Shown piece after piece: positions 27,257 to 41,239 of a stretch of 64,000 nt of DNA. Made by a program: the position numbers and the translations under genes. The DNA is from Melanocharis versteri. Taxonomy: Eukaryota > Chordata > Aves > Passeriformes > Melanocharitidae. Where the stretch lies: NCBI GenBank assembly GCA_013397845.1, contig VZTG01009080.1:799322-863321 (forward strand), read 5' to 3'. Every line of letters starts with the position of its first letter. The stretch's first letter is position 1. The notes under the pieces were generated by a model. That model worked only from the letters and a program-made list of their open reading frames with translations. It was not told the DNA's origin and did not search any database.

Positions 27257-28125
27257 CTTACAACAGTAGGTTACATATATTTCTCTCCATAAATCTTCAG
27301 TGGAATATAATGCCACAGAGTTTATGACAAGCTATTTTCCTGATCCGTTGTTAAGCTTACTAGCTTGAGCTTTGCCCCAGTTTGCATGCTGCTTTCCAAC
27401 CCATAACCTGACAGGGAGCTTACAGAAAATCTAAACACAGCCGGGCAGAAGCTGGGTCAGCTTTGGAAGGCAAACCAGGAATCAGCCACAAAGGAACTGC
27501 AGCCATGGACCCAAAGTCAGGTGTTTGGGTCAGCTTTGGTAACAGCTTGCGATATATCCAAGGGGATGCTGGAAGGAGGACATATGGAAGATGTTTGCTC
27601 CCAAAGCACAGAGAAAGGAAGAAGAGGACCATCATACCCTCCATATGTGCCAAGAGTGGGAGAGAAGGTATTGCATCATTCACAAGGTAAGCCCAAGAGC
27701 TGATGGAAATGAACTCAGTTGCTTGATTGCAGGTTGTGCACCTAAGTGCCTGGGCAACCCACAAGACAAGCAAGTCCACTTGCCTTCTGAAGCACGAGCC
27801 TAAACAGCCAAAAAAAGTATTGGCTCCTATAGTAAAGAAAGAGAATGGAGAACACTCACAAACACTGCTCATCTTCTCAGAGACAGAAGCCAGCTTCCCA
27901 CTTTAGAGGCCCGTAACTAGAAAAGCACCAAAGAAGAAAAAAAAAAAAAGAACCTCAGATCCTGCTTTTGAATTCCTTCTTTCAATTTATGTATCCTATC
28001 TGCCAGGGAATTAAAAGAAGAGAGGCAAATACTGGAGATTTGCATAAGTTACACTGAAGCAGAGATGCATGCTGGTCTTCAAAGTAGCAACCTTCAACGT
28101 GGCTGCTTCTTCCTTCCCCGCTCAC
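27257..28125. other. Unique non-coding sequence, no gene seen
   Basis: Open frames on both strands overlap at 27420-27872, including a 150-codon minus-strand frame rich in Cys, Leu and Phe, but none shows a known domain. A 12-13 base A-run lies near 27937-27949. No repeat family recognised. Confidence 0.5.
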
Positions 28126-28178
28126 TTTTTTTTTTTTTTTTNNNNNNNNNNNNNNNNNNNNNNNNNNNNNTTTTTTTT
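28126..28178. other. Assembly gap inside a poly(T) run
   Basis: Sixteen T (28126-28141), then 29 undetermined bases (28142-28170), then eight T (28171-28178) and a C-run. The gap is best read as an unresolved homopolymer, so its true length and content are unknown. Any open frame drawn across it is meaningless. Confidence 0.95.
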
Positions 28179-28440
28179 CCCCCTTTTAATCGTTTTTTCC
28201 CTTTAATGATCCTCTCCCCGCCCGCCTCTCTGCAGAGTTGCACGGAAAAATGCTGCCATCCAGCGGCATTCCCAGAAAGAATTCCAGAGACGGGGAGTTG
28301 TGAGGGTCCGGACAGCGAGACTCCCCCCCACTTTATCTTCCCAGAGCAGAGGGGCAGCAAAGGAGGTTCAGGAGATGAAGTTTTAAGACTTGCTGGCACT
28401 CTGACTCTCACTGCCAGACAGGATTATCTCAAATCAAAGA
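28179..28440. promoter_or_regulatory. GC-box and CpG-bearing segment, possible promoter or first exon
   Basis: This stretch stands out from an otherwise CpG-poor window. Between about 28189 and 28320 there are some eight CpG, including a tight CCCCGCCCGCC cluster near 28216-28226 that reads as an Sp1-type GC box on the minus strand. A pyrimidine-rich run ending in CTCTGCAG (to 28235) would also make a good 3' splice site on the plus strand. Assembly gaps often fall in GC-rich promoters of bird genomes, though this one sits in a T-run. I see no coding frame of known family and no clear donor site, so the role is a guess. Confidence 0.25.
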
Positions 28441-31400
28441 TATGATGACTCTAGGGATCCTGCAAAGCACATTGATTATTCATTACTGAATCCAGTTCGC
28501 TTACAAGCAAATGGACTTGCTGTAACTGATGCACTTGAAAAGCCCTGATTTTATTTCCCTAGAAAGATCTAAGTAGAACTGTATAAAATTGACTAAAAAT
28601 TCAAATATCTAATTTATAAATATAATTAGAAAGAAAAAAAATCTCCAATTTTGAATGAAAAAATATTTCTTTTTCTGTAATTTAGAATTATTTTCCCAAC
28701 ACCCAAAAATTACAAGTTTCTCAGACTGAAAGAAATGCAGTCTGCTCATATGTTATAGAAGACTGGGGGGTTTTTTTGGGTGTTTTTTTTTTCCCTAGGA
28801 ATATTTAAAATTATTCAGTAACTTACTTGAGGACAAACGTCCACAGTCTATGAGTTATAGTTTCAAGTCATTTATATATGTTTTCACAATCCATTAAGGC
28901 TTTGGAAACCTTTCTATCACTTTGTTAAAAGCTTGAAAATATCTGTTCCATGTCAAGAAACTGTGTGTATAAACACGTAGTTACATAGCCAATGTTGCTG
29001 TCTCTGGAATGGAAGAGCAAAACCAATCCTCTTAAACAAGCCCATACACTTGCAGAGAAGGTCAGCAATATTCAAATTTTATAAAAAAAGGTGGTTGCTT
29101 ATTTATCTTAGGGTAAAGGGATTTTGCATAACACCGCCACCTAAAAACACAAAAGTGCAAGACTAATGCACCAAGTTATTTATGAAAAATTAGCATGTTT
29201 GTTGGCCTTTGTTTTGGCTGTGCCTTTAGCAGTACATGTCAGTATTGCACATCCAGGTTGTGGCTGCAGCTTGAGTTTTTGCTGCCTTCTTGCTCCATGA
29301 ATCTCCTCCATCATAAATTCCAAGCTTGGCATGGACTTTGCTCTGTCATTCAAGACAGAGTTTTAAACTTAAACATCTGCTTCCAGAGATAGGCACAGCT
29401 CTCTCCCTGCCCTCTGCCCCCAAGGGGTGAATTTGGAACACTTTCCATGATACTCCCAGAGGTTAGAGCTCCCCGATGTCCAGCACCCAATATCCTGCCC
29501 CTGGGTTGTCTCCCACGGAACAGGTGACCCTCTCTTCTCTCCCTCGTTCGGGACACAGCAATTTATCATGAATAAAACAAGGGTTTCTTTTATTTTGGTT
29601 ACAATCAATTATTTATGCTCATTTTCCCCATTTTGCAGTGTCTTCCCACACTTTCAGCTTTTCAGTCACCTTACAGTCTGAGTGTGTAACTGCCCACTGC
29701 CCAGCACCAGTCCTACACCAATGAACAGCCTCACCAAAGGAAGCAAAACACTGACTGGATCACCCACACAATTCTCCAGTGTGAGTGCATGGAGTCAGAC
29801 TGGGGGCTGGCTGCATTTCCTGTTAGACTGTCAGCTATGGGGTAATGCACCAAATCTAGATTTCCAGGCCATGTCCAAATTCCACCTTTCACACCATACT
29901 GAAGTCCAAATAATCCACTGTACCTCAGAAAAGACATTTACCTCCACATGTATCCATGAAAGAAAGCTAAGATAGGAAACTACTTGCCTCGGTGTAAATA
30001 CGCATCTTGGTTTCTGCTTCATGTACTTCATTCCCAGTATAAACCATTTTCAGTAGTCCCATTAAATTAAACTGCAAGCCTGCATGTAAATTCAAGGATT
30101 TTTTTTATTACTGAAGCTTAAATTTTCCATTCATGCAAAGCCTATATAAATAGTTCCATTTTAAATCAACCAAATTATCAACCAAAAGGCTCAGCCTTAA
30201 AAGCAAGGTCAATATATCTATACACTGGACCTACAGGGACATGCTCACAATATGTGGTAAAGGAATGTGTATTCCACACATGACAGATAATGGATGGCAG
30301 TGGGGTTAAATCTACTGCTGACCACTCCCTATGCCTGTTTGCTCAAATAGTCTCTCCACTGTTTTCCACTCAAAAAATATTTCCCATCCTTGTCAACAGT
30401 TGGCTCCCCACTGGCTAGATATTTTGCAAAATCCTTTATCACTCCTGTTTACTGTGTGTCAACTCTTTGATTAGACATGACTTTACACTTCCCAGAGGTG
30501 TTGCTGGGGTATGTTTTAAAAGGATGAAGAAGTATCAAAATATGATAAGACTGTCCTTCGGGCCTATCCAAAGCCATTAAAATCCAGCAAAGTTCAAGAG
30601 AGATTCATATTTCACAAGAGACTTTTTGCCGTCTATTTTTTACACATCCCTTGACTCATGCGGGTTGCATGAGCCAGTTTCTGCTAATTTTGCAAGAGTC
30701 GAGAGATCCAGATTGTTAAAACATTCTGTTTACTGGCCTGCAAAAGGTCATCTCTTTCAATAGCCGTCATTAAGTCCATTACTGCACAATTTAATCATAG
30801 ATGCTTAGAGAAAACACTTGAAGCAAAATATCACAATCAACATGTCTAAGTGTATTACATAATAGATTAGTAGAATGGAAGCTTCCAATTTTCCGTCAAT
30901 ATGACTGAGTAAATTATTTTCCTGAGTAGACTAATTACTATGAAATATCTCAACCAAAACCTCTCCTAAACTCCATCTATCAGTCATTTACTACATGCGT
31001 CCTTGCCAGAAGAAATATGCACTTATCTGCTCCATTTAGAATAATGAGACTAATGAGTTTACAATTATTTACCAAAATCCTTTATAAAAAGTAATGAAGA
31101 AAAAGTAACTGTTACATCAAGTAACTAGAAAAAGACACTCCCATGGGATAGCCTTTCTGTGGGAATTGCACTGCCAGCAGTGGAAATCTCACGTTTCAGA
31201 CAAAGACAAACCAGTAGCAGCAGCATTTTATGGTCTTTCTAACTGATGGAGTAAGAAAGGTGTGGACACCCACCTTCCTAGGATGCTTTTGTTGTGCAAC
31301 ACAGAAACATGCAAAGGTAAATCAGCTGAGAGTGTTAAAGCAATTCTGACAGCACGAAGTCATACCACACACAAAAGCAGGACTCCTGTCACATGTAGCA

Positions 31401-33236
31401 GAGCATTTGCACACCATCAACAGTGCCCTTGTTTGCCTCTCACTTTCAGTTCCTAGCACTTCATCCTTCCAAGCACTTTGCAAACACTAATGATTTAAAA
31501 ATAAATAAGTGAATAGAACTGGCATAATAGAATGCAGACCAAGTCTGGGGGAATGTTTTGCCCAGGGCTGCAAGCAATAAATCAATGCACTACAAGATAA
31601 TCATATAGTCAAACTGAGGACTCAGAAAACACCTCACATCTATGACAGTACCACAGAGGAAACACAGTGAATCCACCAAAAATGCCCTTATATCTAAAGG
31701 TGCTTCAATCTTAGATCCTTGTTTCAAAATACTCATTAACAACCCAAAATAATCCACCTCAACTGAAAGAAAAGATTAAAAAATCTTGACCCTGAAGTCC
31801 TGATAGACTATGCCAAACAGCATTATTGGGTTGGGGATGCATTCCTTCTCAAGATAGCAGATATCAGAGTAGAGATAACTAGAGCATGTAACAAACAGAA
31901 AGAAATCTGGAACTGGAGCTAAAGTGAGAGTGGTAGAATACACGGATAAAACACGCCAATTTCTTACATTTAAACCACCATGGAGATGTTTTGCTTTAGA
32001 TTATCAATTTGTACTCTTTCAAAAGTTAGATATTCCCATTATGGAGGAAAACCTATCTTTTAGAATTATGCAAATAGGGATAAGTTTAAATCATAAGCAG
32101 AGATTCAATATGGTTAAAAAAAAGAAAACTAAAAAAGATGGAAAATTATAGCCTATACCTATAAATTCTAGTGCACATCTGCTTTATGATTTCTGTGCAG
32201 GAATGCTGGGAGTCTGTCTACAAACAATTCACATAGAAAAACATTCTAAAACTACCTTAATCTCTTTGCAATTTATTTCAAATGCCTGTGTTGCAAGGAC
32301 TTTGATTAACAGAATAGGATAAGTGTACAATTTGGAGACAAGTGTTATTATCAGAACATTAGTGAAAGTGTCTCAACAACTGACTATAAGAACAATAAGA
32401 AAAAACACAGAAACAGGATTTACAGTTTCCAGCCCAGTCCTGCCCTTATCTCCTGCCCCTACATAAAGTTCTTGACTACTCTGGCTGAAGACACTGTACC
32501 CCATTTGAGGAGTTTACAGCTTTGAAAATTAAAGCAAAACCTAAGCCTTTTCTGAGTCTCTTCGCTTGTCCTTTAGAATTCACCTGAGGCTAGCAAAAGC
32601 CAAAAACATAAAGGTCCTTTTTTTTTGCTGCAAGAACAGCAAATCACATGAGAAGAGTAGCAACGCGGGATTGTATATTCTCCAGGATTTCTCCATCTAA
32701 AACCCAGGTGACTAACTTTCCACATTGCTTCCAAAAACTTTGCCAAGCTGCATTGTAATGACTAATTCTGTCATGTTTAGAGTTATTAGAAATAATTAGT
32801 GTTTAGTATTATAATTTTAAAATTGGACAAATAGAAACCATGTTTAAACCAAAATAAGAACATAAACTCAAGTGTGTTGGCTTGAATGGCAGGGCTTTAG
32901 CTAAAATGATGCAGAGCTTTGCTAAACTCTGAGAATATAAGGAAGATATAGAAGATCTTAAAAGTGGACAGAGATGTATTTAGCAATTTGAAAAAAATAA
33001 TATTGCAATAAATTAAAGAAGTCCCTTCACAAAAACTGTGAAGCGTATTTCTTAGAGTCTAGATACAAAATTCATTGTAGATGTGAGAATTCCTTTTTTA
33101 TCTCTAGGCAGTCATGTCTATCTCTGCAACAGTGAGCACAATAATCCTTATGTAGTGAATTCATATTCTTCATGCTTTTCATTAAGCCACCTGTGTATCT
33201 GAAGACTATAAACATTTCTATAAACAAACAGTGACT

Positions 33237-33270
33237 ATTATATCTTCTCTTCTTATTATATCTTCTCTTC
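33237..33270. repeat. Two-copy 16-base tandem repeat
   Basis: ATTATATCTTCTCTTC occurs at 33237-33252 and again at 33255-33270 with two bases between (18-base period). It is a local slippage duplication with no visible function. Confidence 0.9.
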
Positions 33271-36200
33271 CCTGAGATATTTCTACACCTGTACAATGTT
33301 GCTCCTTAAATTACTCACCACCTGAAGTCTAAAACAATTCATGGCTACTTTGAGGCTGATGAAAAACAGGTTATGATTCTCTTTAAGAACAGAGGATGAA
33401 AAAATAATCCCAAAGTTGTCAACTGTGGATTTGATCCAAATTTCAGAAATTTATGGACACTGAAAAAAATAACGGAAAGGACACTGAAAAAAAAAAAAAA
33501 GAACTGTTACTCAGACACACATAAACTGTTTTGATAGGAAAAAAATGTTTGCTACTGGCATAGGATAACCCCTACCTGTGGATTTGAATTTGTCAAAGGT
33601 GGTGGTCAGCTGCTTTAGACAGCAGCGGGAGTCCCAGTGATTGGAGTCTGCTGCAAGTGACATCTCCAACTGGGTCAGGTGAGACCCCCCAGACTGTGGT
33701 TCTGCAGATTCCTTCTATCCAGCCGCTCCATGGCCTAGATGACCCCTCCAGTTCATTGCTATTGTCTCAAATTTCATAGAAAACACCCTCTACCCATCTC
33801 ACCTACCTAAAAAATACTGTAGTTCATGACCACTTCTGCATCTGTAGAAACAGTTTCTACTGATTGACGAGCATCTTATCAATGCACAGTTTGGTCTGCT
33901 TTGCAGCAGGAAACATCTGGGTGTCGCTGGGATACCCAGATTCTTCACTCAGCATTTTAATAATTGTATTTAAGCAAAGTAACTGGTCGAGACACAGGAA
34001 TAGCTACCTAGGGAAAATCTTTGGGGAAGTCTGAAATGTCCACATGGAAAGCTCCAAATACGTGGTCAAATATTACTCCAAGGATAAGCCAAATACTTAG
34101 CTGTGAAGATATTTAGTAGTTCAGCCAATGACTGATTTTGAAACCATTTTAGTGCCCCAGACCCGTGCATTATCTCCTCTGCACAGCTGACTAACCAAGG
34201 AGTTCAGGGACCACCCAGGCTGTTAAAAGACTGAAGTGTAGGCATGCACGCAGGTTGCAACCCTGTTACTTGGCTACAATTATAACAGAACAAACTTGAT
34301 TTTTTTTTTATTTATAGCTTGAATCCCGTAGCCCTTGCAACAAAACAATCACCAACAAAACCAGACAGCTACCGTTCAATCCATTGCATGGATGCCCTGA
34401 GAAATCCCTGCTTACCAGAGAATTCATCCCTTCCACCAGAGACCACCATGGGCCTTGCCCACAAAGTCAACATCTCATTTGCAACACCATTTTACAGAGG
34501 AGGAAGCAGGATCTTGTCTTGCAAAGCAGAAAAATTTTTCTCACAGCTTGATGGTGAAACTACCACATGAGATTCTTTAGCGCTCAACTCTCCTAAATAT
34601 AAAGTTGTACTAAACAGAGCATGGGGCACTGAAGAAAAAAGTCAGTATCTTGCCCTAGTAAGTAAATGGCAATGTGCTCATGTTGCAAAATTTTGCTTGA
34701 AATAAAGACAACATTTCTCAGAAGGGCCATAGATATGAATATCATCTCAGCTAGCACTGGATTTCGTAAGCTGAGAAAAATATGCCTTACATTTATGAAT
34801 GGTTGCCATTTAAAGGAAAGGCAACATATGGCAAATCTTATTTCAGGATTAGAGTGTTAAAACAGGTTACAGTAGCTACGGCGCCTGACTGCTAACATGA
34901 CTAAGGACAGCCATCTGACAAAGCAAGAGAACTGTGTCAGTCCTCATTGCTTTTTCCAGTATTTCATATAAACGTACTGGAAAGGTCAAAAAGAGACTAT
35001 ATTTGGATTTCACTTATCCTGCTATTCTAGTTTCAGCTCATGAACTAGACTGAAGGAGACTTGTGAAACATGAGACATTTAAAACATGGGATAAGCATGG
35101 TAAGGCACTCAGCCACTTGGATAACGTAAAAGTAGTTCTGCCAGAGTTGATAGCTCCCTATATCAGCTCCTGAGAGGCAAGGACATGCATCTCACCTGCA
35201 CCTGCACAAAATGAAGTGATTGCTACTTCACTGATGGTTAACTGTACAAATACTGGAGTGATCCAAAACCCCTGAGAATCCATTAAGCCTTTGGAAATCA
35301 GATGGGTCTTTTTTATCTGCTGCTGCCAAGATACCTTCTTCTAGTGCAAAAGAAGTTTAAATTCTTAATGTTTGTTCCAGGCAATATTTTCCAACCACAG
35401 AGGGTCAAGCAAAAGATAAGAGACTGCACCAAAAGCAATACACAGCCTGAGATTTGTAGGCATCAGATTGGAAAAAAATGAAGATAATCTGGTTTGCCAT
35501 AAATTAAGAGAAAAATTATTTACTATAATCTTCCACACAAATTATAATCTTCATTTTCCTTCAGATTTAACTACTGCATTAAATAGAAAAATAAACATCC
35601 CTAAGTTGTTAGCACAAGGATTGAGTCTGTCTAGAGACCGAAGCATCCGATTACTGTACCAGAGGGAACTTGACAAATCTTCCATTTGACTGGCAGCAGC
35701 AGATTTATAACCTGTGTAAGGCACTGGGTCTAGATTATTTCAGATTCCTTTCATTCTCTACAAGTAAGAATACACAACAAGCGGATTTTCCAGACAGTGA
35801 TTTATTTGCCAAACTCTTGACCTTTATTTAATGCTTTCAGTAACAACTCAGCAACCTGCAGCCCACCATTTATGTGCCTCCATTTTCCTGAAGTCATATG
35901 GTTCCCAGTCTGCCATCTTTGATCCTCACCTTGGATTTGCCCTGCTGTCCATTAGCAGAGCTCCCAGTATTCCCAGCAAAGAAAATTATTGAATCTAACT
36001 ACACATAGCAGCTGAAGTTCCTCTTGAAGCACAGATTTGGGCAGTTAAAAGAGTTAGTAAACCACTGTAGAGCAGTGGAATTAAACTGTCTTCTGCTTCC
36101 CCTACCAGGGGCTTGCAAGACCTGCTCCTAACTTTGCTGTGATGTGAGATTTGGGTCTTTTGTACTGAAATGGATCTGAGGGACTGATCATTTAAAACAC

Positions 36201-39200
36201 TACAGTTGGCCATGATTCATTCAGTCTAGCTGGTATTATGTCTGGGCAGAAATGTATTTCAGGCTGAAAAATGGTTCCGCTTCCCTTAAGATGACAGTTG
36301 ATGCTTTTTCTACGCCATTATTTTTTTTCCAACACTCACTTTTGCAGCAACAGTTCCCGAGATTTTCCTTCTACCATAACCCACACTGTGGTGAAGAGTG
36401 GACCACGATCTTTTTTGGGCATATAATGACACCATAAAAGACTTTTCTGCAGTTTGTTTTTGTGAGTCCATTTGCTTTTGATTACAAAGCTGTGGAAATC
36501 ATCACTTTAATCCAAATCGTTTTCCATATACTTACGCTTAAATCATGCTCTCTATAATAAATTGCCGTATTTTATGTAAACAGTACGAGCTTTATGTGCT
36601 GCTCTAAAAGTTCATCTGTTTAATCTGGCCCTGTCAGGGCAACGGCATTTTGTATCAAGGTATGAGCTATATTCTCTTGCTGTTTTCAACATTGTGGACA
36701 AAAGCTTCTTGCGTTTTCCTGAATAAGTATTGCCTTATTGCCAACACTGTAGGAAACCCTTGTATTTTTTAACATAGACAGAGGCTAAAATTACTAACTA
36801 AGCATTCGCTTGTGTTTTGCTCCCCATAACAAGACTGACTACAAAAGCAGCATGCCCTTCTCGCTGCTCCAGTACTTACACCAGCAGGACTGTCATGAAT
36901 TGTAATGGATGGCTAATCATACCCTGTGCATGTTGTACAGCACTCTTTTTGATAGTTCCAGGCATATTTATCTCAGCTTGCAATTTACTCATGTCAGGCT
37001 GTATCCCAGCAGCCTCTTCAAAATGTTGTTTTGCTTCCAGAGAACTGGCAATTTTCCTCCTTCAGTTTTTATCCAAACTCTGCTGAGTTACCTGGAGCCT
37101 CTGCACAGACTTATTTATTATGTCCTTTTTTGCACCATTCCTGCCTGTAACCCCTCTCTCACCCCTTCTTCTGCCGCCATGGGCAATGTACACACTGACA
37201 GGCGTTCCCAGGTGTCCGGCTCCATGCCCCAGGGATCTGCACAATACTGAATGTGCAGACCATCTGATACATGTGGAGAATCTTTCCAAGCAAGCCTTGC
37301 CAAAGGCACCTTAGATACAACTCATTATCAAACTTTACCTGCCAGGAAGGTGTGAGGCACTCACCTTTCAAAACTAATAGGCAAGTGGCATTTTTTATAT
37401 TACTTTGTCTTCTTGAGAGACCAGATAATGTCCTTTCTACCTTTTTTTTTTTTTAATGGATGAGTTTAAACACACAATCTGCCTCTTTTTCACCATCTGG
37501 CAAACAACTCAGATAGCCCAATTATCTGGATACAGAGAAAGACTAGAAACGAAGGCTAGTCCAAATTTCATCTAAATTTTGTTGGAATGGGAAAAAAAGT
37601 GTTACACAAACCCTGGTCTTTTACTTAACTTTTTGAGGAAAATGTCACTTACTATGTTTTATCTGGCAGTAGTGCATCTCAAACAAAACAGCAGTTCAGA
37701 TGAAGAAGTTTGATCTTAAATCTCTGGTTGAATATTCAGGTTTTGTGGTTTGAATTAATTTCGTGTGTCTTCTCTATAAGACTTTCTACACAGCCCTTCC
37801 TGCCTTCAGCCAAATTGTTATGGGAGGCAAAAGCCACAGCTGTCAAGTAAGTATGATTTAACCACTTCAAGCTAGCAAAGAAGATAGCAAAGAAAGACTC
37901 AGTGAAATGGAAAACCTTTCAAGCATGACCCAAGCCACCACCTGCTCGGAGGGAGCATCCAGCACACAGAAAATATTGGTATGACCTGATCCTTAATTTT
38001 TTTTTGGCATCCACCAAACTCTCCCCATGTAGCCCTAGTGTTTAATCAGGCTAACAGGTAGAACGTTTTCTTTCCTGCTATCAGAATTAAATGTTTATAC
38101 AGTTTTCCACTGTATAAGCATAAATTAATTTCTCCCTCTCATAAGCAGTAAGAAAGACAGAGCATTGCATCTTGTTATATAGTTTATAACAGAAACAGCT
38201 AAGGAGTTATTAGGTAACAAACCCCATTCTCTTCATCTTTCCTATAAGGCCACAGTTTCTTAACACCTTACTGTTTTTGTTAGTTTTTTCTCAGTTCCCA
38301 CATTAAAAACAAACATTTTAAAATTATTTCACAAAGACTTATATTCACCTCAGGTTATCATGCTGTGATTAGTCCTCGCAACAAAACACTGGAAGATGCT
38401 TACAGTACCAGGAGCCTGGGTTCAGGCTTCACAAGTCCCTCTTTAAAGGGCATCTTGCCCGAGGCATCCGTGTTTAGTGATGTTTCTCTACTCAATTGTC
38501 TCCATCATGAATGCTGTTTCTCAGTGAGAAGCATGTTAATTTATGGATTCCCAACAATAACTGCCACACCTGGTCCACAACAGTTCTGCCATTTGTCCTT
38601 CCTTTAGCTTCTTCACTTGTGGATGCAACTGTCCCAGAACAAATGTCTTTTTAAGATCACCCCTTTCCTTCCCCCATCCCCACAGCTTACCTTAGCTGCT
38701 AAAGGTCAGCAGAACACAGAGCAATGCCCATGAGGGATTCTTTCCTATATGAAAGAATAGCAGCAGAGATGGAGGGAAAAGTAGACAGCAGGTAGCTTCC
38801 AGGATACTAAGGGAGTGCACACCATCATCGTCTTCTCTTTATCACAACCCAGAATTACACCACTCTATGCTGTCAGATTTTCTACTTTGCCCAGCCTGCG
38901 GTGGCTCAAGTGAGGAAGACAGCAAATCCAGAAAGGGAGAGATGCTTTAAAAGCACACATTTCGCAAATTTTTAATTCAGCTGTCCTACACAGGAGCCAC
39001 TGAAATGCAACCAGCCTTCCAGCCCATTTCCTCCCTTTGTTCCCACTGATTTCAGCTCGTTAAATAATTCTTCAGGAGGAAAATGATGGGAGAGGTGAGT
39101 GACTGATCAAAAACAAACCTGAGCCAAAAAAGCACATTGCAAGACAGCAAACTCTCCTGCACTGTCTGTCAGATGGACAGTGTGGGACTGTGTCAAGCTG

Positions 39201-40709
39201 CATTCATTTCCTGTGATCACAATCTTTCTTGCTCCCACATTAAAAACTAAGACCGCTGACATTCTGGAACACCAAAGAGGCATCAGCCAAATTATCTTCA
39301 GTTTGCGTCCAGAAAATCTCTACACAAAATGGGAATAAAATGTCTATACTTCAAGGCAGTAAAAATGCCATCATGGCAGTCTGTCTGTCTATTTATCCAG
39401 GCCCATCAGTCCTTTCCTGTTATTGTTGACCCAAGCAGGTACCTGACAGGTCATAATCAGCCAGGCAGAGGAAGTCATTCTTTTCTGAGGCAGAGAAGAC
39501 ATGCAGAACATGTTTCTTTTACATTCTCCAGAGCATCATATCTTAATACTGCAAGTGTGGAGTAGTTACTGATGTCCTCTCCTTTCCCTTTTCCCCACAC
39601 CTTAGGGAGAAGCCCTGCAGATTTAACATGGAGATAACTAATCACCTTGAACAGAAATGAAAGGTTTCTGAGGAAGTTTTTCCCTATCACCACATAAATA
39701 CAAATAACTCCAATGAAGACAATGAAGTTCCACTGGGACAAAAGCATTAACCAAGGGTTAAGAATTTAATGCAGAATTCATTCCTTTTAAAAAATCTTTG
39801 GAGCCCTTCCGCAAAAGAGATAAAATCCTCTGCTCAGTAAAAAGAGTGGTTACAAAATAACCTTTCATAAAGGTTTCCCATTGAATTTTGAGAACTTTAC
39901 CATTAGTACAGAATGATAATATTGTCCCTGGAAAGTGCTTTGTTCCTGCAATGGTACAGCATCTATACAATGCCTCTTCATCTGAGCTGTTAGAGCACAC
40001 AAAGGTAGTTGGAGTGTGAATGCATTTTATAGAGGCTATGTAACACTTAGAAAAATGAAGGTAATAAATTCTGTAACCTCCAGCATTTCTTCCCAATGCA
40101 ACAAGATACTCATTTAACTCCACAATTTAAACTTGACACCTGACCAAAAAGGACAAATACTCATCCTGCTAATACAGAGTTGTCTTTGGAATTGAGGCTG
40201 TCAAGGCAGAAGCAGGTAGGGAAATTTCTGAACTTTCAGGGCACAAATGTTTTTGAGCTTTTGTTTAAAACCCTGGGGGAGAAAGAGAATTCATTATGAC
40301 AACAGATTTTAAGAGAAAAGTCATTTCAGCAGTGGTGTGTTTGACCTCAAGTATGATTTTTGCATTGCACAGTACAAAAGAAATACACCATTTCTAGCAA
40401 TGAAGTAGCTCCAACTGGTAAAACAAAAGACATTGTAGACTGAGAAGTATCTGAGGAACTGACTCTTTCATAACAAATGAAATGAAAATTCCACTCCATT
40501 TACTGTGCTCCCATGGGAGTAATGCACACAGCTAAGTTTCAACCAAATGGAAAATGCAATAGCAGCACTTAACTTCATTTTCTTGTATCTGTTCTCAATT
40601 TTATGAGGGATATACTTTAAACATCTGTAATAATTATACTGAAATTGTTTTTAAATTAAATGTCACAGAATATAGTTAAGAAAAAACAGCCTTCAGTACA
40701 TGAATTACA

Positions 40710-40727
40710 TATTGTTTTAAAACAATA
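40710..40727. repeat. 18-base perfect palindrome
   Basis: TATTGTTTTAAAACAATA equals its own reverse complement. It is AT-only apart from one G and one C. It could be a dimeric binding site or chance, since AT-rich palindromes of this size are not rare in 64 kb. Confidence 0.7.
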
Positions 40728-41172
40728 CATAACAATGATTAATTATCTGCAGGCATATTTAAAGAAAGGATAGTGGAGGAAACTCAGTGGGATGATCCTT
40801 TATCCTCCTTTTCTAAAAAAGTTACACAAGATTGTCCCTAGAATCACTGTAAAAGATCCCACTTTTCCAACCCCAGCATGTGTAATCATAAATCCTTTGA
40901 AGAAATTATGTACTGCTGGTAACATTGACATATCAGAAGACTTTCATGATTTTCCACGTGACACTCTGAATACAGTGAAGTATGCATATAGTTTTAATTC
41001 ACCTGTTTGGAATTATGCTATAAAAATGGTTTATTTTTTACTGGAATAAATTGAAGTACATTTTTAAATATATATAAAGTGTGACCGTGTGTGTATGTGT
41101 AAATGTGCACATGCAGGCTTACTCGTGCAATATGAGTACCCTTTTGGGACAGGACCATTACAAACTCACCAA

Positions 41173-41239
41173 TTCCTCCTCTTCCTCCTCCTCCTTTATT
41201 GAGCAGATATTCTGGGAGGCAACTTTCTCCTCCTCCTCT
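41173..41239. repeat. Paired (TCC)n trinucleotide tracts
   Basis: Two pyrimidine TCC tracts (41173-41196 and 41223-41239) separated by about 26 bases of ordinary sequence. In one plus-strand frame they read as two poly-Ser runs, but the surrounding 69-codon frame has no recognised domain, so I treat this as an interrupted microsatellite. Confidence 0.8.

Larger units (their letters stand above)
28441..41172. other. Long unique non-coding stretch, no gene seen
   Basis: Nearly 13 kb without a recognisable gene or named repeat. Open frames stay at or below 121 codons. About 30700-31080 is free of simple repeats and has an AAAAGGTCA nuclear-receptor half-site and several ATTA-core sites, which would fit a conserved element. 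A weak, uncertain CR1-like echo lies at 33600-33770. A 16-base direct duplication is at 33237-33270, and an 18-base perfect palindrome at 40710-40727. Everything else is AT-rich unique sequence. Confidence 0.45.

Noticed and set aside
27420..27872. 150-codon minus-strand open frame with many Cys and hydrophobic residues
   Set aside because: Cys spacing fits no known domain, and the plus strand carries three overlapping open frames over the same bases.
28065..28445. Open frame spanning the assembly gap
   Set aside because: The frame crosses 29 undetermined bases, so its continuity is not real evidence.
33600..33770. Possible degenerate CR1 tail (GCCTAGATGACCCCTCCAG)
   Set aside because: One short phrase resembles the CR1 core, but the flanks do not follow the consensus and there is no terminal repeat. 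Too weak to list as a feature.
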